Position numbers and translations under genes: made by a program
Shown: positions 1-11,600 of the stretch, piece by piece
Position numbering within the stretch: the stretch's first letter is position 1
Layout of the letters: every line of letters starts with the position of its first letter
NCBI RefSeq assembly: GCF_014054525.1
Contig: NZ_CP059564.1
Coordinates: 2,242,357-2,306,356, forward strand
Direction: 5' to 3'
Length of the DNA: 64,000 nucleotides
From: Alysiella filiformis
GTDB taxonomy: Bacteria > Pseudomonadota > Gammaproteobacteria > Burkholderiales > Neisseriaceae
The notes under the pieces: generated by a model
Told to the model about the DNA's origin: nothing
What the model saw: the letters and a program-made list of their open reading frames with translations, nothing else
Database searches by the model: none

Positions 1-1
1 A

Positions 2-2521
2 GCGGAACAAGATAAACAAGCGTCTGATTTGGCGAAACAAAAAGCCGAAGAAGATAAAGTTAAAGCAGAGCAAGACAAGCAAGCCTCCGATTTGGCAAAA
101 CAAAAAGCCGAAGAAGACAAAGCCAACGCCATTGCAGAAGCCGAGCGTCAAGCTGAATTGGCTCGTCAAGCCGAAACCGCTAAAGTTGCCGCACAAAACG
201 CCCTCAAATTGGCAGAAGACGCGAAAAATCAAGCACAAACCGACTTGACAAAAGCCGAAGCTGCCAAAACGGCTGCTGAATCTGCCAAAGAATTGGCTGA
301 AACCGCACGACAAAATGCCGAAAACCAATTACAGGCAGCCTTAACCGCCAAAACTGCGGCTGAAACCGCTCAAAAACAAGCGGAATCCGAATTGGCAACC
401 GCCCTTCACGACAAAAAAATCGCCGAAGACGCTTTGAAATTGGCACAAGACAGTGGCAATCAAGATGTGGCGAAATTGCAAAGCGATTTGGCACAGGCAA
501 ACCAACTTGTTCAAGATAAGGAACAGGCTTTACAGGCAGCCCAAAACGCACAGCAAGCGGCTGAATCCGCTCAAAAATTGGCAGAGAATCAACGTGATAC
601 CGCTTTGACTTCTCTGGCACAAGCGGAAAAAGCCAAAACGGACGCAGAGCAGACTTTGACGCAAATTCAGGCAGCCTTAACGCAAGCGCAAGCGGATAAA
701 GCGAAAGCGGAACAAGATAAGCAAACCTCTGATTTGGCGAAACAAAAATCGGAACAAGCCAAATTGCAAGCCGATTTAGCCGCCCAGCAAGCCCAAACCG
801 CGCAAAAACGCGCCGAAGTGGAAGCCACGCGTCAAGCCACGGCTGCGGCACAGTCTGAAATCGCCAAACAAGCCGCGCAACTGCAAGCGCAAAATGCCCA
901 AAAAGCCCAAGCCATCGCCGAAGCCGCACAGCAAGTGGCACAGTTGGCACTCAAACAGGCGCAAACGGCACAGGCTGAATTGGAGGCTTGGAATCAGCGT
1001 TTGCAGGCAGCCGCCCAAGCGGACGCGCAAACCATCGCACAAATCCGCAATGAATTGGCAAAAGCGCAGGCTTTGGCAAATGAAACCGCCCAAGCGGTTC
1101 AGGCTGCCCAGCAAGATTTGACGCAAAAACAGGCGCAATTGACTCAGGTGCAAGCACAAAACACGCAAATTCAGGCGCAACTCAATCAGGAGAAAACTTT
1201 GCGCGAGCAAGCGCAAATCGCCCAACAAGCTGCCGAACAAGTACAGCAAGCAGCCGAACAAGCCAAGTTGAACGCGATTGCGGCACAAAGCCAGTCTGAA
1301 CGCGAAAAACAACAGGCACAGCAAGCACTTGCCCAAGCAGAACAGTTGGCACAAGAGAAAATCGCCCAAGCAGCCCAGTTGGAACACGAACGCGACCAAA
1401 TCGCCAAACAATTGGCGCAGGCTTTGAACCAAGCCCAAACCCAAGCGGGCGAATTGGCACAAGCGCAGGCTCAAACCAACTTGGCATTGGCGCAAATCCA
1501 AGAAAAAGAACAGGAATTGGCTGCCGCCCAAGCGGAAGCGGAACGCCAAAGAGCGGTACTCGCTGCCGAAATTGCCAAGCAGCAAGCCGAAGCCGCCAAG
1601 CAGAAAAAGCAGTCTGAAATCATCAGCCAATATGCGAATGCGGCTTTGTCGGAAGTGTCGGCAACGGCACACCAACAGCAACACATCGCCAGCCGAATTG
1701 ATGAGCGTTTACAACATCTTAATGGCAAAAATTCGGGTGCTTGGGCGCAAACCGATACCAGCAAAACCCAACATCAATCCGACCAATATCGCGGTTATGA
1801 GCAAGACAGCAAACTCACGCAAATCGGTTTGGACAAAACGGTGGAAATCGGTACAGGCAGCCTGACGGTGGGTGCCGCACTCAATCATTTGCGTTACGAT
1901 GCCAGCTATGCCGATGATTTCAAAGGTAAAGGTCAAACCACCACAGGCACGGTTTACGGCAAATGGCATGGCGAAAGCGGCTTTGCTGTGAATGCGGACG
2001 TGTCGGCAGGTCAAGCCAAATCGGAATTGACGACACGTCATGCCTCTGCGCCAAAATCCGACATCAAACGCGATGTGGGCAGCGTGGGCGTGGGCATTTC
2101 GCAAGATTGGAACGTGGGCGGTGTGGAAATTCAAGCACATACGGGCGTTCGCCATCAGCACTTGGGCAAAGCGGATTACGCGATTGAGGCACAAGACGGT
2201 AGCCAAGTTCAAGTCCAACAAGGCAAAATTGGCATCACCAGCTATCAAGCGGGCGTGAATGTGGGCAAAACGGTGGAAACCGCCAATGGCGTGAAAATCC
2301 GCCCACACGCAGGGGTGGCGTATCGCCACAACAACAGCAGCGCGAAAGTTGCCATCAACGGTCAAGAGCTGACGCAAAAATTCGCCAACGAAGTCAAAGG
2401 ACAAGTGGGCGTGAGCGTGGGCAAAGGCAGTTGGGAAGTGCAACTGAAAGCCGATTATGCGAAAAACAATGAGTCGGGCGAGAAAAAGTCGGCATTGTTG
2501 GGCGTGAATTGGAAGTTCTGA
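2..2521 (+). CDS. Giant coiled-coil autotransporter, C-terminal part (5' end outside window)
   Basis: The frame is open from the first base, so the gene begins upstream of the window; the first possible start inside it (TTG at 29) lies within the coiled coil and is not a real start. Up to about base 1600 it encodes Ala/Gln/Glu/Lys-rich heptad-type sequence. The last ~270 residues are an autotransporter beta-barrel translocator ending in Trp-Lys-Phe, with the C-terminal aromatic residue usual for outer-membrane barrels. From base 748 to the stop it aligns without gaps to the end of the next gene (9853-11626) with only scattered substitutions, so the two are tandem paralogues kept alike by recent duplication or gene conversion. 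The protease passenger expected at the N-terminus is not visible here. A surface-exposed, outer-membrane-anchored fibre is inferred. Confidence 0.85.
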   Translation, partial: AEQDKQASDLAKQKAEEDKVKAEQDKQASDLAKQKAEEDKANAIAEAERQAELARQAETAKVAAQNALKLAEDAKNQAQTDLTKAEAAKTAAESAKELAETARQNAENQLQAALTAKTAAETAQKQAESELATALHDKKIAEDALKLAQDSGNQDVAKLQSDLAQANQLVQDKEQALQAAQNAQQAAESAQKLAENQRDTALTSLAQAEKAKTDAEQTLTQIQAALTQAQADKAKAEQDKQTSDLAKQKSEQAKLQADLAAQQAQTAQKRAEVEATRQATAAAQSEIAKQAAQLQAQNAQKAQAIAEAAQQVAQLALKQAQTAQAELEAWNQRLQAAAQADAQTIAQIRNELAKAQALANETAQAVQAAQQDLTQKQAQLTQVQAQNTQIQAQLNQEKTLREQAQIAQQAAEQVQQAAEQAKLNAIAAQSQSEREKQQAQQALAQAEQLAQEKIAQAAQLEHERDQIAKQLAQALNQAQTQAGELAQAQAQTNLALAQIQEKEQELAAAQAEAERQRAVLAAEIAKQQAEAAKQKKQSEIISQYANAALSEVSATAHQQQHIASRIDERLQHLNGKNSGAWAQTDTSKTQHQSDQYRGYEQDSKLTQIGLDKTVEIGTGSLTVGAALNHLRYDASYADDFKGKGQTTTGTVYGKWHGESGFAVNADVSAGQAKSELTTRHASAPKSDIKRDVGSVGVGISQDWNVGGVEIQAHTGVRHQHLGKADYAIEAQDGSQVQVQQGKIGITSYQAGVNVGKTVETANGVKIRPHAGVAYRHNNSSAKVAINGQELTQKFANEVKGQVGVSVGKGSWEVQLKADYAKNNESGEKKSALLGVNWKF

Positions 2522-2586
2522 TTGTGATGGATTGAGTGCAATCAGGCTGCCTGAAAACCGAAAATGGGGATTCAGGCAGCCTTTTT
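748..2586 (+). repeat. Long direct repeat, copy 1 (3' end of autotransporter gene)
   Basis: This block matches 9853-11691 at a constant offset of 9105 bases with no indels that I can see. It includes the end of the coiled coil, the whole beta-barrel, the stop codon and the inverted-DUS terminator. The copies diverge just after the terminator stem: a run of T here, GATTTTA in the second copy. Confidence 0.85.
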
Positions 2587-2588
2587 TT
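2544..2588 (+). terminator. Inverted-DUS intrinsic terminator
   Basis: AGGCTGCCTGAA at 2544-2555 and its reverse complement at 2571-2582 form a 12-bp stem, followed by a T-run. It ends the first autotransporter gene and separates it from the next one 100 bases downstream. Confidence 0.85.
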
Positions 2589-2683
2589 AATCACATCCAT
2601 TAAAAATTCATTCATCAGCACAGATGAATCCCAATCAGCCTTGTATTACAATTTCATTCCATTACAAATTACGGATATTGATT

Positions 2684-5600
2684 ATGTCATTTCATTTTAA
2701 AAAAACCCTCTTAACCAGCGCAATCAGCCTGATTGCCCTAGATACCTATGCCGCCACCGTAACCGACACCATAGATTACCAATATTTTAGGGATTTTGCC
2801 GAAAACAAAGGCAAATTTGCGGTGGGAGCAAGCAATATTGAAGTGATTGATAAAAAAGGCGTTTCTCGTGGCACATTGTTTGCTGATGGCACTCCTATGC
2901 CCGATTGGTCAATGACTTCCAGCAACAACGGCGTGGCACATTTGATAGACCCACAATACATTGCCAGCGTCAAACACAATTCAGGTTACACATCGGTACA
3001 ATTTGGCGAAACCCAGCTCAATCGCCACCCAGAAGCCAATTTCAATTATTTGCTGGTGGACAGAAACAACAAACCCGCCAGTGGCGACAACGGCAAAGAA
3101 ACCGACCGAGACGATTACCACATTCCCCGTTTGCACAAATTGGTTACCGAAACCGCCACCATTCCCGTGTTGCGTGTTGATGATTGGAAAGTGTTGCAAG
3201 ACCGCAAACGCTTTCCGCATATTGTTCGCAACGGGGCAGGTGCACATTGGCTTCGCCCCAGCGAAGGCGATGACACGCATTTGGCAGACCCTTACACCTA
3301 TTTGATTGGCGGCAACATTATGAATGGCATCAATGTGCAAAACAATGGCGTGCTGCACATCGGTTCACCCAATCGCCAAGATGCGGTCAATACCAGCAGT
3401 TATGGACCTTTGCCAACCATTACGGTGGGGGGCGATAGCGGTTCGCCAGTTTTGGCTTACGATGCCGAACAACAACAATGGGTTGCCATTGCCGTTCATC
3501 GTGCTGGCAACCGTGCCAATGGCAACTGGGTGGTGTTACATCAAAATGATTTTATTGATGAAAAAATCAAAGAAGACCACATCACCATTGACAATAAAGT
3601 CAAAGATGCACGCATTAACTGGCTTGCCAATGGCAAAACTTCCACCATTACCAGTCCACACGATAATGCTTTGCGTCAAACGGTCAATTTGCGTGATGAA
3701 AGTTTAGCCAATCCCAATGATGTGCGTTCTCACCCTGATTTAAATCACGGACAAAGCATTCATTTTACAGGCGAATCGGCAACTTTGCGTTTGGGTGGCG
3801 ACATTCATCAAGGGGCTGGGGCGTTGCATTTTCACAATAATATGACGGTCATCGGTTCACGCCACAATGCCACTTGGCTGGGGGCTGGCGTGAATGTTGC
3901 CCAAGATAAAACGGTGGATTGGCAAGTGCATAATCCACAAGGCGACCGTTTGTCCAAAATTGGGCAAGGGACGCTTAATGTGTCGGGTTCTGGCGAAAAT
4001 TTGGGCGACATCAGTGTGGGCGATGGCACGGTGTTGCTCAATCAAAAGGCGGATTCATCGGGCAAAAAACAGGCATTTAATCAAGTGCATATTACCAGTG
4101 GTCGTGGTACGGTGGTGCTGGGCGACAGTCAGCAAGTCAATCCCGACAAAATCGTGTTTGGCTACCGTGGTGGGCGATTGGATTTGAATGGCAACGACAT
4201 TCATTTTAATCAAATCAGAAATGTGGACGCTGGCGGTAAAATCGTCAATCACAATGCCAATCAAAAAGCGACTGTGTTGCTGACCCCTTCGCTGACTTTG
4301 CCGATGATTACCGACCCAAGCCAAGTGGTGTTTGAAACCAATCGCAGCCCAACTCATCAGCCGATTGGTTTGTACAAAAACACTTATCCAGATGGGCATA
4401 TTGATTATTATTTGTTGAAAGAAGGGGCGGTGCCGTCTGCATTTTTGCCCAATAGTAAGGGGGCAAGCACGGGGGCGTGGGAATTTATTGCAGGCAACCG
4501 TGATGAGGCGATTAGAATCTATACGGAACGCGAAAACAAACGCCGTGCCAATCTTGCCAATCACATTTATCAGGGGCAGCTTGGCGAAAATACCACACAA
4601 AATCCACAGCTTACCAATGGCGAAATGGATTTTGTGTACCGTCCCAACCACGATACGGGCGTGTTTGTGTTGTCGGGCGATGTGCATTTAAATGGCAATG
4701 TGAGTGTGGAAAATGGCAAGGTGTTGCTGTCTGGAACGCCTGTGCCACACGCTTATAATCATCAGCAAAAACAAGATGTTGTATTGGACGATGAATGGAT
4801 AAATCGCCAATTTACCGCCAAAACTTTTGAAATTAAAAACAATGCCACGCTTGCCACCAGTCGCAATGTTGCCCAAATGTCGGGTAATGTGCTGGCTAGC
4901 CAAAATGCGGTGATGCAATTGGGAGCGGTGAGTGGCGAAACGGAAAATTGCTATCGTTCTGATTATACTGGAAAAGTGTATTGTGATAAGTCGGCGGTTG
5001 CCGAGGTCAATCAGGTGAAATTGAAAGTGGCTGGCGATGTGAAAGTAACCGACAACGCCCACGCCAGTGTGCATAATGCCCAAATTTTGGGGGCGATGAA
5101 TGCCCATCAACAAGCCAAAATTACCTTAAAAAACAACGCTGACATACCCACAGGCATTGTTTTGCACGACCAAAGCCAATTGCATTTGAATAATACGCAA
5201 ACGCCTTTGACGGTCAGCGTTTCAGGCAGCCGAAAAAGTCAAATGGTCTTGCACGAAAACAGCCATTGGCAAATGCCAAACAGCACGCAAATTGGGCATT
5301 TGGACGGCAAATCAGGCAGCCAAATTACGCTCAATGCCAGCCCAACACCCAGCACGCCAAGTGAATTTAAACAACTGATTTTAAATGGTGATTTATCTGG
5401 CAACATCCAATTTAATCATTTGACCGATTTGGCACAAGGCAAAGCCGACACCTTGACGGTACACGGCTATGCCACAGGTTCGCACACCTTGTCGGTGCAA
5501 AACACAGGGGCGGAGGCACAGGTTGCCGAGCTGGATTTGGTGGCATTAAAACACGGTGGACAACGCCAAGAAGATGTTGATTTTCAATTAAAAAATGGCT

Positions 5601-8600
5601 TTGTGGACGCTGGTGCGTGGCGTTATACCTTAAAAAATGACCCCACACATCGCTATTATTTGTTTAATGAAAAAAAATCGGGCGAAATCCAAGCCAAAAA
5701 AGAGGCTGATGCCAAAAAAGCCGAAGCCGGTGCCCAAAAAGCCAAACAGGATTTATTGGACGCCATAGAAGCCCGCAAGCAAGCCGAAGAGGCATTAAAA
5801 CAATTACAAGCCAACATAGGGGCGAATGCCAACGATTTGGCAATCTTGCAACAACAAGCCGATGATGCCAAAAAATTGGCACAGCAAGCCCGTGCCGACA
5901 AAGAAAAAGCCGAAAATGAATTGGCAAACATTCGTCAGCAATTAAGCGATGCACAAACGGCGAAAAATCAAGCTGATGGCGAAAAAGCCTTGGCACAGCA
6001 AAATTTACAGGCAGCCTTGGACACCAAAAAAGAACTTGAAAATCAATTAACACAGGCAATGCTTGACAAAAATCAAGCCGAACAAGCCAAAAATCAGGCT
6101 CAAAGCGATTTGCAAAAAGCCATTGATGATAAAAATCAAGCTGATACGGCTCGCACCCAAGCCCAAACCGCCTTGCAAAATGCCCTAGACGCACAAAAGC
6201 AAGCCGAAAGCGAAAAACAACAAGTTCAAACCGAGTTAGCCAACATCAATCGCCAAAAACAAGATTTGGAACAACAACTTGGGCAATTAAACGACACACA
6301 AACCGCCCAACAGCAAGATATGACCAAATTGCGTGAGCGTTTGGATTTGCTCAATCAACAGTTAAGCGACAAACAAAAAGCCTTGACTGATGCCCTGATT
6401 GCCGAAGATTTGGCAAAACAGGCTCAAAACCACGCTGAAACTTTAAAAATTCAGGCAGAACAACAGCTTAATCAAGCCAATGCGGATTTGCTGCTTGCCA
6501 ATCGTTTGAAAGACGAAGCCAACGCCAAAGCCACACAAGCCGAGCAGAACACACAATCGCTGACACAACAACTTAACCAAGCACAGGTTCAGTTAAGCCA
6601 AGCCCATGCCGATAAAGCCAATGCCGAGCAAAAACAGCAAGAGGCGGAATTGGCACGCCAAAATGCCGAAAAAATTCAACAAGATTTGCAACGCATTCAA
6701 GCCAATCAAGCCCAAGCCTTGCAAGATGCCCAAAATGCACAGAAATTGGCAGAAGATGAGGCGAAAAAACAAGCCGAATTGGCAAAACAAGCACAGGCAG
6801 ATAAATTAAAAGCCGAAGAAGACAAAGCCAACGCCATTGCAGAAGCCGAACGTCAAGCTGAACTGGCTCGTCAAGCCGAAACCGCCAAAGTTGCCGCACA
6901 AAACACCCTTAAATTGGCAGAAGACGCGAAAAATCAAGCGCAAGCCGACTTGACAAAAGCCGAAGCTGCCAAATCGGCTGCTGAATCTGCCAAAGAATTG
7001 GCGGAAACCGCACGACAAAATGCCGAAAACCAATTACAGGCAGCCTTGACCGCAAAAGATGTCGCAGAAACCGAGAAAACCAAAGCCCAAGCGGAATTGG
7101 CAACCGCCCTGCGCGACAAAAAAATCGCCGAAGACGCTTTGAAATTGGTACAAGACAGCGGCAATCAAGATGTGGCGAAATTGCAAAGCGATTTGGCGCA
7201 AGCCAACCAACTTGTTCAAGACAAAGAACAGGCTTTACAGGTAGCCCAAAACGCACAGCAAGCGGCTGAATCCGCTCAAAAATTGGCGGAGAACCAACGC
7301 GATACCGCTTTGAGTTCTTTGGCACAAGCGGAGAAAGCCAAAACGGACGCAGAGCAAACTTTGACGCAAATTCAGGCAGCCTTAACCCAAGCAAAAGCAG
7401 ATAAAGCGAAAGCAGAGCAAGACAAGCAAGCCTCCGACTTGGCAAAACAAAAAGCCGAAGAAGACAAAGCCAACGCCATTGCAGAAGCCGAACGTCAAGC
7501 TGAATTGGCACGTCAAGCCGAAACCGCAAAAGTTGCCGCACAAAATGCCCTCAAATTGGCAGAAGACGCGAAAAATCAAGCGCAAACCGATTTGGCAACA
7601 GCCGAAGCCGCCAAAACGGCTGCTGAATCTGCCAAAGAATTGGCGGAAACCGCACGACAAAATGCTGAAAACCAGTTACAGGCAGCTTTAACCGCAAAAG
7701 ATGTCGCAGAAACCGAGAAAACCAAAGCCCAAACTGAATTGGCAACCGCTCTGCGCGACAAAAAAATCGCCGAAGACGCTTTGAAATTGGCACAAGACAG
7801 TGGCAATCAAGACGTGGCGAAATTGCAAAGCGATTTGGCACAAGCCAATCAACTTGTTCAAGATAAGGAACAGGCTTTACAGGCAGCCCAAAATGCCCAG
7901 CAAGCGGCTGAATCCGCTCAAAAATTGGCAGAGAATCAACGTGATACCGCTTTGACTTCTCTGGCACAAGCAGAGAAAGCCAAAACGGACGCAGAACAAG
8001 CTGTAACGCAAATTCAGGCAACCTTAACCCAAGCGCAAGCGGATAAAGCGAAAGCGGAACAAGATAAGCAAGCATCTGATTTGGCAAAACAAAAAGCTGA
8101 AGAAGACAAAGCGAATGCCATTGCAGAAGCCGAACGTCAAGCTGAACTGGCTCGTCAAGCCGAAACCGCCAAAGTTGCCGCACAAAACGCCCTCAAATTG
8201 GCAGAAGACGCGAAAAATCAAGCCCAAACCGATTTGACAAAAGCCCAAACCGATAAAAACACAGCTCAAACTGAATTGGCACAAGCCTTAAAAGACAAGG
8301 AAGACGCTCAAAAAGCCCTGCAAAACGCCCAAGCAGACGGTGGTCAAGCCCTTGCTGACGCTCAAAAGGCTTTGGACGCTGCCAATGCCAAAGTTCGTGA
8401 ACACGAACAGGCTTTACAGGCTGCCCAAAACGCACAGCAAGCGGCTGAATCTGCTCAAAAATTGGCAGAGAACCAACGCGATACCGCTTTGACTTCTCTG
8501 GCACAAGCGGAAAAAGCCAAAACGGACGCAGAGCAGACTTTGACGCAAATTCAGGCAGCCTTAACGCAAGCGCAAGCGGATAAACAAGCATCTGATTTGG

Positions 8601-11600
8601 CAAAACAAAAAGCCGAAGAAGACAAAGCCAACGCCATTGCAGAAGCCGAACGTCAAGCTGAACTGGCTCGTCAAGCGGAAACCGCCAAAGTTGCCGCACA
8701 AAACGCCCTCAAATTGGCAGAAGACGCGAAAAATCAAGCACAAACCGACTTGGCAACAGCCGAAGCTGCCAAAACGGCTGCTGAATCTGCCAAAGAATTG
8801 GCGGAAACCGCACGACAAAATGCCGAAAACCAGTTACAGGCGGCTTTAACCGCAAAAGATGTCGCTGAAAATGATAAAACCAAGGCCCAAGCGGAATTGG
8901 CAACCGCCCTTCGCGACAAAAAAATCGCCGAAGACGCGTTGAAATTGGCACAAGACAGTGGCAATCAAGATGTGGCGAAATTGCAAAGCGATTTGGCACA
9001 GGCAAACCAACTTGTTCAAGACAAAGAACAAGCTTTACAAGCTGCCCAAACCGCACAGCAAGCGGCTGAATCTGCTCAAAAAATCGCTGAAAACCAACGT
9101 GATACCGCTTTGACTTCTCTGGCACAAGCTGAAAAAGCCAAAACGGACGCAGAGCAGGCTGTAACACAAATTCAGGCAGCCTTAACGCAAGCGCAAGTGG
9201 ATAAACAAGCATCTGATTTGGCGAAACAAAAAGCCGAAGAAGACAAAGCCAACGCCATTGCAGAAGCCGAACGTCAAGCTGAATTGGCTCGTCAAGCCGA
9301 AACCGCAAAAGTTGCCGCACAAAATGCCCTCAAATTGGCAGAAGACGCGAAAAATCAAGCACAAACCGATTTGGCAACAGCCGAAGCCGCCAAATCGGCT
9401 GCTGAATCTGCCAAAGAATTGGCTGAAACCGCACGACAAAATGCCGAAAACCAGTTACAGGCAGCCTTGACCGCAAAAGATGTCGCAGAAACCGAGAAAA
9501 CAAAAGCCCAAACTGAATTGGCACAAGCCTTAAAGGACAAAGAAGACGCCCAAAAAGCCCTGCAAAACGCCCAAGCTACTGGCGGTCAAGCCCTTGCTGA
9601 CGCGCAAAAAGCTTTGGACGCTGCCAATGCCAAAGTTCGTGAACATGAACAGGCTTTACAGGCTGCCCAAAACGCACAGCAAGCGGCTGAATCTGCTCAA
9701 AAATTGGCGGAGAACCAACGCGATACCGCTTTGAGTTCTTTGGCACAAGCGGAGAAAGCCAAAACAGACGCAGAGCAGGCTTTGACGCAAATTCAGGCAG
9801 CCTTAAATCAAGCGCAAGCGGATAAACAAGCATCTGATTTGGCGAAACAAAAATCGGAACAAGCCAAATTGCAAGCCGATTTAGCCGCCCAGCAAGCCCA
9901 AACCGCGCAAAAACGCGCCGAAGTGGAAGCCGCGCGTCAAGCCACGGCTGCGGCACAGTCTGAAATCGCCAAGCAAGCCGCGCAATTGCAAGCGCAAAAT
10001 GCCCAAAAAGCCCAAGCCATCGCCGAAGCCGCACAGCAAGTGGCACAGTTGGCACTCAAACAGGCGCAAACGGCACAGGCGGAATTGGACGCTTGGAATC
10101 AGCGTTTGCAGGCAGCCGCCCAAGCGGATGCGCAAACCATCGCGCAAATCCGCAATGAGTTGGCAAAAGCGCAGGCTTTGGCAAATGAAACCGCCCAAGC
10201 GGTTCAGGCTGCCCAACAAGATTTGACGCAAAAACAGGCGCAATTGACTCAAGTGCAAGCGCAAAACACGCAAATTCAGGCGCAACTCAATCAGGAGAAA
10301 ACTTTGCGCGAGCAAGCGCAAATCGCCCAACAAGCTGCCGAACAAGCACAGCAAGCAGCCGAACAAGCCAAGTTGAACGCGATTGCGGCACAAAGCCAGT
10401 CTGAACGCGAAAAACAACAGGCACAACAAGCACTTGCCCAAGCAGAACAGTTGGTACAAGAGAAAATCGCCCAAGCAGCACAGTTGGAACACGAACGCGA
10501 CCAAATCGCCAAACAATTGGAACAGGCTTTGAACCAAGCCCAAACCCAAGCGGGCGAATTGGCACAAGCGCAGGCTCAAACCAACTTGGCATTGGCGCAA
10601 ATCCAAGAAAAAGAACAGGAATTGGCTGCCGCCCAAGCGGAAGCGGAACGCCAAAGAGCGGTACTCGCTGCCGAAATTGCCAAGCAGCAAGCCGAAGCCG
10701 CCAAGCAGAAAAAGCAGTCTGAAATCATCAGCCAATATGCGAATGCGGCTTTGTCGGAAGTGTCGGCAACGGCACACCAACAGCAACACATCGCCAGCCG
10801 AATTGATGAGCGTTTACAACACCTTAATGGCAAAAATTCGGGTGCTTGGGCGCAAACCGATACCAGCAAAACCCAACATCAATCCGACCAATATCGCGGT
10901 TATGAGCAAGACAGCAAACTCACGCAAATCGGTTTAGACAAAACGGTGGAAATCGGTACAGGCAGCCTGACGGTGGGTGCCGCGCTCAATCATTTGCGTT
11001 ACGATGCCAACTATGCCGATGATTTCAAAGGTAAAGGTCAAAGCACCACAGGCACGGTTTACGGCAAATGGCATGGCGAAAGCGGCTTTGCTGTGAATGC
11101 GGATGTATCGGCAGGTCAAGCCAAATCGGAATTGACGACACGTCATGTCTCTGCGCCAAAATCCGACATCAAACGCGATGTGGGCAGCGTGGGCGTGGGC
11201 ATTTCGCAAGATTGGAATGTGGGCGGTGTGGAAATTCAAGCACATACGGGCGTTCGCCATCAGCACTTGGGCAAAGCGGATTACGCGATTGAGGCACAAG
11301 ACGGTAGCCAAGTTCAAGTCCAACAAGGCAAAATTGGCATTACCAGCTATCAAGCAGGCGTGAATGTGGGCAAAACGGTGGAAACCGCCAATGGCGTGAA
11401 AATCCGCCCACACGCAGGGGTGGCGTATCGCCACAACAACAGCAGCGCGAAAGTTGCCATCAACGGTCAAGAGCTGACGCAAAAATTCGCCAACGAAGTC
11501 AAAGGACAAGTGGGCGTGAGCGTGGGCAAAGGCAGTTGGGAAGTGCAACTGAAAGCCGATTATGCGAAAAACAATGAGTCGGGCGAGAAAAAGTCGGCAT

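Noticed and set aside
204-1684. Long minus-strand reading frames of 248 and 302 codons opposite the coiled coil
   Set aside because: They are antisense shadows of low-complexity Ala/Gln/Lys heptads; the same frames recur opposite each repeat (e.g. 6909-7541, 7551-8183, 9881-10789) and have no ribosome-binding sites or family features.
6811-9852. CRISPR array or integron-like repeat
   Set aside because: The repeats are long, in frame, contiguous and encode coiled coil; there are no short constant repeats with unique spacers.
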